From Wolfiporia cocos (lineage: Eukaryota > Basidiomycota > Agaricomycetes > Polyporales > Phaeolaceae), in the NCBI GenBank assembly GCA_029448655.1, contig JACCLO010000008.1:186001-250000 (forward strand): a DNA stretch of 64,000 bases, in the 5' to 3' direction. Position 1 is the stretch's first letter; every line of letters begins with the position of its first letter. Below, piece after piece: positions 33,886 to 45,258 of this stretch. A program made the position numbers and the translations under genes. A model generated the notes under the pieces. The model was given only the letters and a program-made list of their open reading frames with translations. It was not told where the DNA came from and made no database searches.

Positions 33886-35060
33886 TCAGACTTGGGTTTC
33901 TCGCGGCCACCACGAATCAAGCAGTTCGCGGTCATCCTCAGCTTCAATCGGACCACAGGGCCAACCAGGCCAACCGATGGACTCGTTGCGCGTCGCAGGG
34001 TAGTATACCTGACCGGCTTTGCCCGCCCAATCAAAGTCGACAACCTTGATCTCCGCTTTTTCTTCGTCAACGATCCGCGCCATGATATTGCTCGACCTAA
34101 GGTCGCCGTGTACGAAGCCCTTTTTCTTGAGCAATTCCAGAACATTCTCCAATGATTCCCGTATAGCCTTACGGCACAGAGGGGTTAAATCACGTAAGAG
34201 GTCGTGTAAGCGCTTCCAATCCCCATCCAAGTGGTCCATGACGTAGGCAACGGGAGCACCTTCCAAGCGGACACACCCATGGAGCGTAGGCGCAAGGCCT
34301 TCCTTCGCCAGAAGTCGATGTACGTCTTCGCCATAGGAACCGCTGACAAGCTTGACAACCACAGGTATCTGCTCCGGCAACTTCTCCCGTGCAGAGGTCG
34401 TCGACAACGTTGCTGTGAACAGCGTTTGGCTGTTGATGAGATCGACGGCAAGAGGCTTCTTGAATGTGAGGGTCCCGGCGCTTGGTTTGTCGGCAGCGGT
34501 GTCGGCAGCGGTGTCGGCATACAGCGTGCAGGATGAGTAGATTCGAGGGGTGCCACAAGGGAATGAGGGTGGTTCGGCGGTTGACGAAGCCAGCCTGTAG
34601 GACGACATTAACCTGATCCCGCAGTGGCGTTATTGTAATGGGCAACGTACTCCTTCAGCTCCTCTATTCCTTTAGCGAGCGCATACAGCAACCGCGCGAG
34701 CTGATTCTGTCGCTCTTTGGTGAAGTCTGGTAGCATACAATACATTGCACTTAGTGGTTCCACTATGTAATCCACTCCATCATAAAAACCGCCCTGCACG
34801 GACAGATGGGGTCCTGTGTGATAATCATAAGGGCGCCCAAGAACATGTACGTTTGGTTCAAAGTACATACCCAACAAGCATGGGAGAAGCATTGGTGCGC
34901 CCGCCTTCATGCACGTCGAAGATTTCTCCAAGGTTTTGACCGCAATCGAGTAGTCGCGCGCCACTTGCATGTAGACGTCATAGCCAGTTTCGCCCGCCTC
35001 ACGCTTGTCCTCACGCAGGCAAACTGGGATGATCTCCTCCTCGTCCGCGAACAACGTCGC
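33886..35060 (-). pseudogene. Fungal protein kinase gene K2, 5' truncated
   Basis: Two exon-like frames are present. The upstream one (about 35060-34620) contains VCLREDKREAGETGYDVYMQ and TGPHLSVQG. The downstream one (34608-33886) holds a kinase C-lobe with the catalytic loop HGDLRSSNIM, DFDWAGKAGQVYYPATRN (DFD in place of DFG) and a stop at 33886. The Walker-like lysine region may be VVVKLVSG. An intron between them near 34615 is likely. The long N-terminal half usual in this fungal kinase family is absent. The sequence upstream is soon replaced by the end of the MULE transposase gene (stop at 35250), so K2 was probably cut by that insertion. A real short gene starting near 35060 cannot be excluded. 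Confidence 0.7.
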
Positions 35061-35249
35061 ATCCGAGGATCACGTGGATTTCACGTGCACACTGACGCGT
35101 CGGCCAGCGGCGGGCGTCTCTGCGTGCCCCTTCGACGAAAGTTGAAGGCCACGGCACTGTGGAAGCTTATCGAGGCAAGATAGACAGACTATATAGTGAA
35201 TTGCTTGTATCGCTCATTGATATCTGTATTCAAGATGTAGGAAACTCTG

Positions 35250-38200
35250 TTAAATACAGTACTTGTAGCCAAAAACATTTGTGGCTAGGGGTTGTTGGTA
35301 GTGATGTGCAAAGCACGGCTCGGCTCAAAGCCCGGGGCTTGGGCCCGGCTTTGAAGGGCTTGGGCTCAGCGGAATGTCAAGCCGGGCCCTCCTTGACGGC
35401 TCAGGCCGGCTTGGGCCCGGCTCAGGCTCAGGCCGGGGCTTATGGGTAATCATGTAGGACCTCGAAATTATTGGCTTGTGCAGCTCAAATGGCAGCACAA
35501 CATATTCAGAATGCTTATATGTCTAGTTATTCTGATCTACAAGTGTTTTTACAGCTGCTTATGATGTTGACCGAAAATCCAGATCTCGATCACAACCCCG
35601 ATTGCAACAGTAGTCACAACGTTCCGCACCGTGTTAGCAGATAATAAGTCATTGTAATGGTCGTTGAGATCATATAAGGTGAATTGATGCAAAATCTTAA
35701 ACCAAAGGGCCCATTTTCGCTAATTCTAACAACACCACAGCTGCGCACCTAAAGCCGCCGGCTCAGGGCTCGGCTACGGCCGGCTCATGATCTAAGCCGG
35801 GCCCTGAGCCGTCTTAAGCTGCCCCCCCAGGCTCGGCTCGGCCAGGCCCGGCTCACGGCTTTGAGCCGTGCTTTGCACATCACTAGTTGTTGGCGAGTAG
35901 TTGAGTTCGTGATGGGCATTGTACAACGCTGTTCGTGGCGACGGATATCACTTTCCCAGCGGATAAGTGGTTTCATTATATGTGCTGCATTCTTGAACCA
36001 CCGTGGCTCCGCGCAATCCTGTTGGTCCTCAAGGATGCGCAATGATTGCCGTAGAACTGCAATTAAGTGGTCTACGTCGATTTCATCTTCATCGATGAGC
36101 TGAAAATTTTGAAATCTTAGTATAGAGTAGTGTGATCAAGTAGGATGCTTACTGCGAAGCCCCCGTTACCTCCCGCACGTGTTCGCATCAGACCATCTCT
36201 TCCTGTTGGCGGAGGCCTTGACGGCGAAGACAGAATCTGCAAAAATTCAAGTCAACAACGACATCAGCATTCAAATGGAAATACCTACACTGGCTGTAGG
36301 TTCTGCATCTGATTCTGTACTGCATACCATAGTTAACAATAGCACAGTACTTGCCTGAGGCATGCGAGCATGCCAGGCATATGGTGCCGGCTCCTCGGGT
36401 GGCAGAGCAACAATCCCCTCAATTGGAACGGTGTAGAATGGAGGAATATGAAATCTAACAGCAGAAGCCCACCAATGAGCAGGTAGAGGCCCGGTGTTTT
36501 GTACGAGATGTTTGCACAGGAGGTATGAGTGATATTTCTGGGCCCCACAGTCACATGTCTACCGTGAAACATCTGTAACATACACACCGTTGATGGGAAC
36601 TGTTAGCAGACGTTCCCAGGAACGCTTGAATGCTTCCTGTGAATGTGTGAGGCCCTGTGATCGACCCGCATGCTGAGGAATGATAAGCCGGGTGAGTGTT
36701 AAGCGATAGGGAGGTAGTGCCTTAGTTATGACTGCGTAGACAGCAAGATCGACCGAAGGGCGGTTATACATGTGAAGAACAAGTCGTTTGATGTTGCGCC
36801 ATAGTGCCTCCACTATCATTGTTGTGCACTTGCATGGGATGCTGTTAGCATTTGCAGAACGTGCCCATAGAATCCAGCGGGATGGAGAATACCAAGACGT
36901 CCAGAGATAAGCCCAGACTTCGCAAAGCCGATTCCGCTCACAGTGGAAGTACATCTCAGTTATAGCATCGCGCCAAATGTCCCTTGCAGTACAGGGCTTC
37001 CCATGCTGGTCAGGCAAGAGAGAATGCTGGGAAGCATGCTTTGCGAAGAGTCGCATAATCGGTAGCCGATGATTAGCTGGACAGAATTGGTATTCTGGAC
37101 TTCGGTGCTTTGCGTCTGACCCCGGATCCGGTGTTCCGGTGTTGTCCCTGATAACGACATCATCTTCTGTAACTTCAGCAATGTGCTGCCTGATATCTTC
37201 TTCATCCTCTAGTTAGTCGCTCTCATTGTCTGAGATGCCTACTCAGCATAGTGCTCTGTACAATGAGTCTGGTACTCACTGGAATTGCTATTTGGAAGCT
37301 GATCGCTGTCATTGTGTTTGACAGGGAGCAGAAATTTGACCTGTTCACCTTCAAGATCAAAGTTCTCAGGCTCTGGCGATGTCGATCGTGCTATCCTAGG
37401 ACCGGGTAGCTTGAGTCGGATGGGGGGAATTGCAGGTGTCAGGACAGATGGACGGCCATTTATGAGTGGGTGGATCCTCATGAGAGGTTTCTCCGGTGGT
37501 CTTTGTATCTGAACAGCCGTGTGAGTGATTTCCCCACTATTCTCAAACTGATATACACATACTAGACCTGACGTTCGACGCTGCATCTCCGGTAAGAAGT
37601 CTACATCAATGAACGAAAACTCATCATGTGCTGATTTAACGTCATAAGGTGCAGGGCTCTCTTTATTCTTTGCAAGCCGCTGTTTGAGTGCACGCGGCGC
37701 GTGCCAAAAACATAATTGATGCTTCGCATTCGGCCATACTGCATGCATCGCATTGATTTCTGACCAATCTTTGTCAGTGAGTGTGTATTCTGGATCGACC
37801 CCAACCTTCTTCAGCTCTCTTAGGAAGCTTTCGAGGATGGCCTGCTTTGCACCAGTTGCTGCATTAGGACCCATTGAAACGAGTTCGAACGCAAGTGGGA
37901 TCCCAGAGCCCTGGGCATCTGCTACCGCTGCGAAGAGCTCAAAGTTGGTGCCATTCGTATTCCCTTCATAATTCCTGTTAGTATATGAATACGACGAGAG
38001 ATAGCGACGTACATGTTGAGTCCATTGCTAGCTCCTGGGTATGGTTTGCCCACTCCTTCAAGAAATCAGTTACCTGGAAGGCTAGCACCCTCGTTCCTGG
38101 TACTTCTTCTAAATTGAGCAATCTAACTTGGTATTCATCCCCCTTTTCCTTGATGAACTTCCTCGCAGAATCAAGTGGGTCGTCGGCTCGTCTCCAGTCA

Positions 38201-39104
38201 TTTCTACTGACCACGTGCCAGTAGTAGCATACCGCTTTCAAACGAAAGGGCATATTGACCTCAGATGCTGCCTTTCCGTACATCTCTTCATGGACAATAT
38301 GGCGCCATATCTATCCCAAGAATCAGGTCTGTCAGTTTCATTATTGGTTAGAGATCATTACTCACCTCTCCTGGAGTCTGGGTCCGTGAATGCTCCTCAA
38401 TGTACTCTTTCCAGTGGTCAGGGAGGTCTATATTGACATAAGCCAGGTGCTGTTCATCGTGCTTGAGCCGAATCGAAGCTTCATGAGGCTGATCGCTGAT
38501 CACAATGTGGAGCCAGCCGTGACAGTCAAATCGGTCCATGCGGCGGGTTGTACATGGCTTTATTGTCTTTGGAACCTTTGGACTGGGCTCACGCTGGCGA
38601 GATTGTGCACAGCTGAAGGTAAACACGGTGTCATTGGTGCGGGCACGGGTTCTTTTTGCCTCATAGCTGATGAATTCTCCTGTTCAGTCAGATCTCAGAT
38701 ATATGTGCAACAACTCACATCCAACGCAAGAGGGTCTGATGCCCTAGTAAGTCTGCTATAGTATTTGCCTTCGCCTTACTATCTCCCTCGAGCCCAAGAT
38801 CCCTCAGATCCACTCGTGCTGCAAGACTGCACTGCCCAGCATCCAACGCCTCCAACGCTTTCGCAGCAAATTGAGAAAACGGCGTCACGTTAGGGTCCGA
38901 AAGACCCGTCTCGTGGTATAAGTCATCGCTATCTTCTTCTTGAGCATATCGCTTTGCCTGCCGGTGCCGCTTCTCCTTCTGCATACAGGCAGTACATTTT
39001 GCAGTGAGCTCCCCTTTCTGCGCATTTTTGGTATCTTTCTGTCGGACTGAAAATGCTGATAATGGCTTCGGATCACCGCCGCACTGTATACAGACTTTTG
39101 ACAT
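35250..39104 (-). CDS. MULE transposase, multi-exon, with an hAT-like element near its end
   Basis: The minus-strand exons encode, in order, an N-terminal zinc-binding segment (MSKVCIQCGGDPKPLSAF with CTAC further on), a DNA-binding-like domain (FDCHGWLHI), and the MULE transposase core. The core has AMDST (first D), AAVADAQGSGIPLAFE, TLTDKDWSEI (second D) and WPNAKHQLCFWH (C-x2-H signature). A SWIM zinc finger, CDCGAQKYHSYLLCKH, lies near 36545-36500. The tail runs through IDVDHLIAVLRQ and ends at a TAA at 35250-35252, read continuously only after removing element B copy 2 (35299-35885). Introns are short GT-AG (for example the donor at 38718). It probably cuts and pastes a Mutator-like element; the TIRs were not identified. 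Element B makes the last residues abnormal, so activity is uncertain. Confidence 0.85.
35299..35885. mobile_element. Non-autonomous hAT-like element B, copy 2
   Basis: The termini TAGTGATGTGCAAAGCACGG and complement are flanked by GTTGTTGG (35291-35298 and 35886-35893). It is collinear with 10274-10887 but in inverted orientation. It sits in the last coding stretch of the MULE transposase gene. Confidence 0.92.
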
Positions 39105-39279
39105 AGAGCAGAAGTGGGGGGGACGTGAGGTGGCGGGCACTGTGTGCGCTAGACGTTTTCGTTGCACGTCAGGTGGGCGGTAGGCGGGGACTTAGAAATG
39201 GAGTGTAGTGTATGCAAGCACCCTCCCAATAATGTTCTAACTAGTTATTTTAATCATTCTAATGATTCCTAGCGAAGTC

Positions 39280-41777
39280 ATCCAAAGAAATTCGAAGTAT
39301 GGTCAGATCACCTAAATCTAACATACTTCAAGACGGCACAGAAGCTAACACGGAGACAAGCGTGATGGGCACTTTACCTATCCTGTTTCAACTTTGAAAT
39401 GCACCATAAACCAGGAAAGACTATGCTCACTGCAGACCCTCTGTCCAGGAGGCCAGACCATGAAGAGGGGGTGGAACTCGATAATCAAGACAATATTCTA
39501 TTAAAACCAGAATTTTTTGTCAAATTCGTGCAAGAACTTGCTGTCCTTGCAATCAAGCCCTCTCACGCGTCAATGGTCCCAGACGACAGTCTTCAAAGGG
39601 AAATATGCAAAGCATTGCTAGACGACGAGGTAACCAAAGACTACAAAGGCCTATTGCAGTCAGGACCTCGAGAATTCGGAAAAGCGCTAAAGGAATGGAA
39701 CTATGAAAATGGTTTACTCCTTTATAGAAATAAGATATACGTACCCAAGCAACCAGAGGAGCTTAAAAATAAACTCTTACAGTTACACCACGATCATCCT
39801 ACTGCAGGACATCAAGGGAGATGGAAAACATACGAGCTAATCTCCCGTAACTACTGGTGGCCGGGACTATCCAACTTGGTAAAGAAATACGTAACGAAAT
39901 GCGACACATGCCAACGTATGAAGAACAGACCAGCGAAGCCATACGGTCCATTACAGCCCAACGTCACGCCAACCACACCATGGGAAATAATCACCACTGA
40001 TTTCATCATGTACCTTCCCAAGTCCAAAGTAGACAACAAGGTTTACGACACAATTATGGTGGTAGTCGACCGCTTAACAAAGCGAGCATGCTTTTTCCCA
40101 ATCTCCAGCAAGTTCGGAACAAAGGATCTTGTAAAAGTCCTTTATGGAAGGTTCTACCCAATACACGGGCTACCGAACCAAATCATTTCCAATCACGGAG
40201 TACAGTTTGCATCAGAACTCTTTGGAGAATGGTGTAAGCTACTAGGGATAAAGCGAGCCATGACTACAGCATATCACCCACAGGCAGACGGACAAACGGA
40301 ACGGACAAATCAAATCTTGGAATAGTATCTACGCTGCTACGTCAACTCATACTGGAAGGACAACTGGTCACAGTTCCTTCCAACGGCAGAGTTCGCGTAC
40401 AACAATGCAGCATCAGAAACTACCAAGATGTCCCCGTTTTACGTAGAATTAGGCAGACACCCATGAGCTGGACCGGCAGACCTGAACATACAGGCAAAAG
40501 CAGATCTTAATGAAATCGCAACTGAGCGATGGAACGCACAGAATCAGGCCAAGGCAGCTATGGAAATAGCTAACGAGCGTATGAAGTGGTACTATGACCA
40601 ATCAGTACAGAAGGTACCCTTCAAAGTAGGCGACAAGGTCATGATAGACGTAAGGGACTACCAGACATCCGAAAGGAGTCTTGCCCCCAGATATATTGGC
40701 CCATTCAAAATAGTAGAACAATTGTCACCAGTGACATTCAGACTATTCATGGATAGCCAATACCGCGCCTACCACCCTGTCTTCCATGCCTCTAAGCTAG
40801 TCCCCTACTCAGGAGACAAGACGCTGCCAGAAGCTGAAGGCAACGGAGAATACGAAGTTGAAGGAATCCTAAACCACCGAACGACACCTACAGGAAGATT
40901 ACAATTCCTAGTACGATGGAAGGGTTTCACAGCTGAGGAAGACACATGGCAGAATGAGGAAACGCTCGGGAACTCCAAGGAAATTGTGGAAGATAATAAG
41001 AAGACTCACAATCTCCACACCCAAGGACGACCCAAGCAAAAGACGAGAACTAACCCCCGGGTTCGAGCCCAGAAGATGACCCAGACCGGAAAGTTGGGGA
41101 CTCCTATCTCTGGCCCAATGATTGGCCTCTTGAGTTCGAAAGTTTCTCACCAGAAGAACTAGCGAAAGAACGCAAGTGGTTAAAAAGGGACAAGAACGGC
41201 AATTTTGTAGAAGTCAAAGCGAAAGAAAACACATACCTAGAATTTGCTATCGACCCAAGTGCAGACACCAAATACCCAGCCAAGGGTACTCCACACTCAG
41301 CAGGTTACGATATCGCCGCAGCAGAAGACGCCACCATTCCACCAGGAAAAGTAACCACCATATCCACGGGATTGAAGGTTTTACTACCCAGCCGGAACAT
41401 ACGGACAACTCCAGACACGATCCAGCATGGCTAAGAAAAGCATACTGGTTGTTGGCGGTGTAATCGACTGGGATTATTGTGGAGAGGTAAAAGTCATGCT
41501 ATTAAACTTGGGCACGACGGAATACTCAGTAGAAGAAGGTGACCGTATTGCACAGCTATTGGTCTTACCATTAGACCAGTCAGAAGAATACCTCACCTCG
41601 CACGACAGCTACAAAGCCAGACACGAGATAGAAGACAACGGAAGAGGAGATAAGGGTTTTGGTTCTACAGGTCGTCGCATTACATTCGAAGCATTCCCAG
41701 AACTGGATACCTCGAATATGACACCTGAAGAACTTGAAGAAATGGAACTCCTTCTCCGGGACGTCGAAGCTTGAAGA
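39280..41777 (+). pseudogene. pol: Gypsy-2 pol fragment: RNase H end, integrase, chromodomain, dUTPase
   Basis: The fragment starts abruptly in RNase H (FEVWSDHLNLTYF) and continues through the integrase zinc finger (HHDHPTAGH, CDTCQRMK), the catalytic core (TTDFIM, IISNHG, DGQTERTNQ), the GPF module, a chromodomain (LVRWKGFTAEEDTW) and a dUTPase (SAGYDIAA, GGVIDWDYCGEV, EGDRIAQLL, GDKGFGSTG). Three stops interrupt it: TGA at 39363, TAG at 40323 and TGA at 40464. Frameshifts lie near 41090 and 41390. In the second catalytic block the usual SDRG reads SNHG. It is a relative, not a copy, of the element at 42471. A polypurine tract (41773-41785) and a 3' LTR follow. The 5' part is absent; the break near 39280 joins it to the region upstream of the MULE gene. 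Confidence 0.9.
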
Positions 41778-42470
41778 GGGGGTAATGTCACAGATTTTTC
41801 CTTATTTTTAGCTATTTTTCCCGATTTTATACTTCAATATTTACGTTGTAGCATAGAATACGTATAACTAGCACATCACGTGACCTAGCGCTTACGCCCA
41901 TGGAACTTACCGGAACCTTCTAGCAGGTTCCATACCAACCAGAATCACATGCATTGTCACAGATTTGGGACATGCCACTATTTTTCCCGTATTTTTGCCT
42001 ATTTATCTGGTATTTCTACGACCTTGTAGACATTTACGCTGCTAAGCGCCCGTCTACACATACACGCAACCAAACAACACGTACACAACACGGTATACGT
42101 CCACCTGTCATAACAACACGTACATAACATGCTCGTACGCGTCAATGACTCAGCGGACTAACCTCCGGTGTCACGCGCCTTACTCATACCCCGATACCGG
42201 GTTATGTCAGTACAATTGGATAAGCGGCCCGCTTGTTATCACATGCCAATGACCTTACGATTACTCATATCCCGATACCGGAATATAAGAATCACATGCA
42301 TGGCTTACTAACGTAGCTACAGCCACTTCCACAACATGGACCTACGGTCCAAACAAACGCCCTTACTGGTGCGGCCATTACCGGCGCACATGGTCTACTG
42401 TAGTTTACGACTTAACCATATTAGTTATGTCCGTGCACAGACCACCTTCATGTTTGGCTCCCTTACCGGT

Positions 42471-43169
42471 TGTCACAGATTTGGGACATGCCACTATTTT
42501 TCCCGTATTTTTACCTATTTATCTGGTATTTCTACGACCTTGTAGACATTTACGCTGCTAAGCGCCCGTCTACACGTACACGCAACCAAACAACACGTAC
42601 ACAACGCGGTATACGTCCACTTGTCATAACAACACGTACATAACACGCTTGTACGCGTCAATGACTCAGCGGACTAACCTTCGGTGTCACGCGCTTTACT
42701 CATATCCCGGTACCGGGCTATGTCAGTACGATTGGATAAGCGGCCCGCTCGTTATCACATGCCAATGCCCTTATGATTACTCATATCCCGATGCCGGTAT
42801 ATAAGAATCACATGCATGGCTTACTAACGTAGCTACAGCCACTTCCACAACATGGACCTACGGTCCAAACAAACGATCTTACTGGTGCGGCCATTACCGG
42901 CGCACATGGTCTATTGTAGTTTACGACTTAACCATATTAGTTATGTCTGCGCACAGACCACCTTCATGTTTGGTTCCCTTACCGGTAACCAAACAAAGCA
43001 TGTATATAAGTAGGGCTATCACTGCGGATAAGCCTTAGATTTGTTCTCTGCATTCGCACAGTTACATACCATCTCTGCTTGCGCCCACTAGCCTCCTCAC
43101 CAACCTCCAGCAACTCCTTCAAGTCGCTTATTAGGTTATAGTGTGAGTCCCACAGTCTAGTCTGTGTCA
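42471..43169 (+). repeat. 5' LTR of gypsy copy 2
   Basis: It runs from TGTCACAGATTTGGG to CTAGTCTGTGTCA. The TATA box is at 43003-43010, and the presumed transcript start, about 30 nt later, carries AGATTTGTTCT (43037-43047), complementary to the primer site after the LTR. Confidence 0.95.
43003..43010 (+). promoter_or_regulatory. TATA box of the 5' LTR
   Basis: TATATAAG lies 27-34 nt upstream of the self-priming segment, the spacing expected if transcription starts at or just before that segment. The same arrangement is seen in the LARD LTR (57083-57090). Confidence 0.7.
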
Positions 43170-43171
43170 TA

Positions 43172-43182
43172 AGAACAAATCT
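43172..43182 (+). promoter_or_regulatory. Self-complementary primer binding site, gypsy copy 2
   Basis: AGAACAAATCT begins 2 nt after the LTR and is the exact reverse complement of 43037-43047. No similarity to a usual tRNA 3' end is evident. Confidence 0.82.
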
Positions 43183-44190
43183 CCCCCCTACCCCCGCCCT
43201 TGCGCTTGCGCTTGGGTCTGGGTTTCTATCCTACAGGGGCTATTACTTGTTGCTGCGCACATCCCTTTCTGCCTGACAAGGCGATTGGGGTGATAGTTGA
43301 GATCTGGGGGATACATCGCCATCCTCGGCAGAGGATTGGCAACCAGGGAAGCCACACCGCCTTTTTAGGCAGGAGGCCTACCTAACCCGGACTCCAGGGT
43401 CAAGGAGACATGGTCCTCGCTGACAAGCTTGGACTATGCGCGGTTAAGACCCGCCTGTGGAGAAAAGGGGACGGTCTGCCTGTGTGCGCCCAACCCCCTG
43501 TCATGGCAAGCGTTGTTCAGCGCCCCATCACTATCCACAGGGTCATCATTATGATGGCATGGGAATTTTCCAAAGCCGCCTCCCAGGCGTAAGGGACCTG
43601 CTTTGAACCCGTTATGGGAAAAGCAGTGAGGGGGGTGACGTAAAAAATCACCCTGCCATAGGTCACTCGCGGTAGCCAATAGCATAAGTCCTCCGGGCAG
43701 CTCGGCGTGCGAGCATGGGTCAAACGGATTTGGGGCCCCATTGGAAGAGAAGCGCGTGGCCCACTCCTTCGGGATGTGGAGCGCTGCTGTCTCGCGATCT
43801 TAGATCGACAATGGTTTTTTAGCCCTGATGTGACACCCATGTGGCTACAGACGGCAACCTCATTGTTGAAGCATGGACAGGCTAAGGGATGTAAAATCCC
43901 AGCCACTTTCCGGCATCGTCCCTCCGGGGCGGTGTCGTGTATCCGATTCCCAATCATCTGACCCAGGAACCGGCCTGGCAGTCAGCAACTCTACCCCTGG
44001 AGTCGGCGCCTCTGACCGTTAGGGTCATGCGAATATCCGCGCCGTCTCGGCACAGGGTTTGCGCGCAACATAAGAGTAATTATGCCCCGTAGTACACCTT
44101 CTTTGCTCCTGAAAAGGAGTCCACTACCCTACCTTACATAACCCCTTTCATTCCTGTTCTTGGACGTATCACTGGGAAACTTCGTTTCTC
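43183..44190 (+). other. Leader of gypsy copy 2
   Basis: Non-coding in the sense direction. A pyrimidine-rich stretch and CCTACAGG (CTACAG at 43231-43236) are followed by a long GC-rich block conserved with copy 1 and with the LARD. Opposite-strand frames (43434-43957) correspond to the antisense ORF of copy 1 but are split here. Confidence 0.8.
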
Positions 44191-45114
44191 ATGAAGGCTG
44201 CACTTTCTAGAATCATGCCCCGCGTTACCCGTCGCACACGTGGCTCCTCCACTGCCCCTTACGTCAAACCGGCGAAGCGGTCCCTTCTCAGCCGCATCGA
44301 CACCACCGACATTCCTCGGGCAGAGGACGTCACCTACACCCTTCCTGTAAAGGAAGATTACACTGGGAAACTCCATCTTTGGGAGATTCCCGTCCACATG
44401 CCAAAGCACATCGCTGAGGCTGGGAAACCCGCTCCTCGACCTCCCAAACCAGTTCCACTTGCCAAGCGCATCTGGACAGAGGAAGAGAAGCTAGCCGCTT
44501 CCATTACCGCCATGGAGAACCTAATCGAACTCCGCGAACTCAACAAGCTCAAGCTCGCCCGCGATAAGCTGAATAAGCGAATCGCCGCCAAACAAGCCGC
44601 CAAGGAAGCCAAGCAAGCAGCTTCTTCACTGGCCCTCCGTCTCTCCAGCCCGGCGGGCGGACCTTCAGTTCCGGCCAACCACAAGATTCTCGACCCTTCC
44701 CTCGTCTTCGGGAAGAAGAAGCCTCTCCAAGCATGCGATCAAGTTATTCCCATGCTAGAAGGCACTCTCACTCGTCTCACTCCTCTCGCCAACCACCCCC
44801 CTAATTACCCAGGCTTCCATATGGAAAACGACATGCGTTTCCACACTATGGTAGTGGAATTGGAGGACTTGGTGGATAACGTAAAGGATAGAGCGAGACG
44901 GGGGAGGATCACCAATAGAGACTGGAGAATTATGAAAAAGTACTGTAAACAGCTCGGCAGTATTTCCTTTTTGGATTGGCGTACGGACTTAGCTCGTATC
45001 GTAGCAGAATGCGTAGCGCTACAAATTTCTTTTGCCTTCGGTGTAACACCACCTGACAAGGTGGCAGGGCCCTCAACTACTTCGGTAGAAGAGGATATAC
45101 TCGCGATTGTATAG
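44191..45114 (+). CDS. Extra ORF1 of gypsy copy 2, unknown function
   Basis: The frame is 307 aa, the same length as in copy 1, and only scattered residues differ (for example TTRCTR/TRRTR-type changes near the N-terminus and IRFHNM versus MRFHTM). Both frames are open throughout, and the substitutions I looked at are often conservative or synonymous, which argues that the protein is made and useful to the element. The features are a basic N-terminus, a K/A/L-rich helix around residues 95-155, a short disordered Pro/Ser stretch, and a globular-looking C-terminal half with PNYPGFHMEND and DWRTDLARI. No known domain is recognised. A 144-nt gap, including an A/T-rich stretch, separates it from gag. 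Confidence 0.88.
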   Translation: MKAALSRIMPRVTRRTRGSSTAPYVKPAKRSLLSRIDTTDIPRAEDVTYTLPVKEDYTGKLHLWEIPVHMPKHIAEAGKPAPRPPKPVPLAKRIWTEEEKLAASITAMENLIELRELNKLKLARDKLNKRIAAKQAAKEAKQAASSLALRLSSPAGGPSVPANHKILDPSLVFGKKKPLQACDQVIPMLEGTLTRLTPLANHPPNYPGFHMENDMRFHTMVVELEDLVDNVKDRARRGRITNRDWRIMKKYCKQLGSISFLDWRTDLARIVAECVALQISFAFGVTPPDKVAGPSTTSVEEDILAIV

Positions 45115-45258
45115 TAGAAATACTATCATCTTTTAACTCTGAAATAGAGTGCGAGTGTGATCTATAACGAAAGTTGCAGCTTTCAAACCCAATCCCTTCT
45201 TAAGAATCTAAGACAATGAGTAACCGGAAACTAACATTCGTCACAAACAGTATTCACA

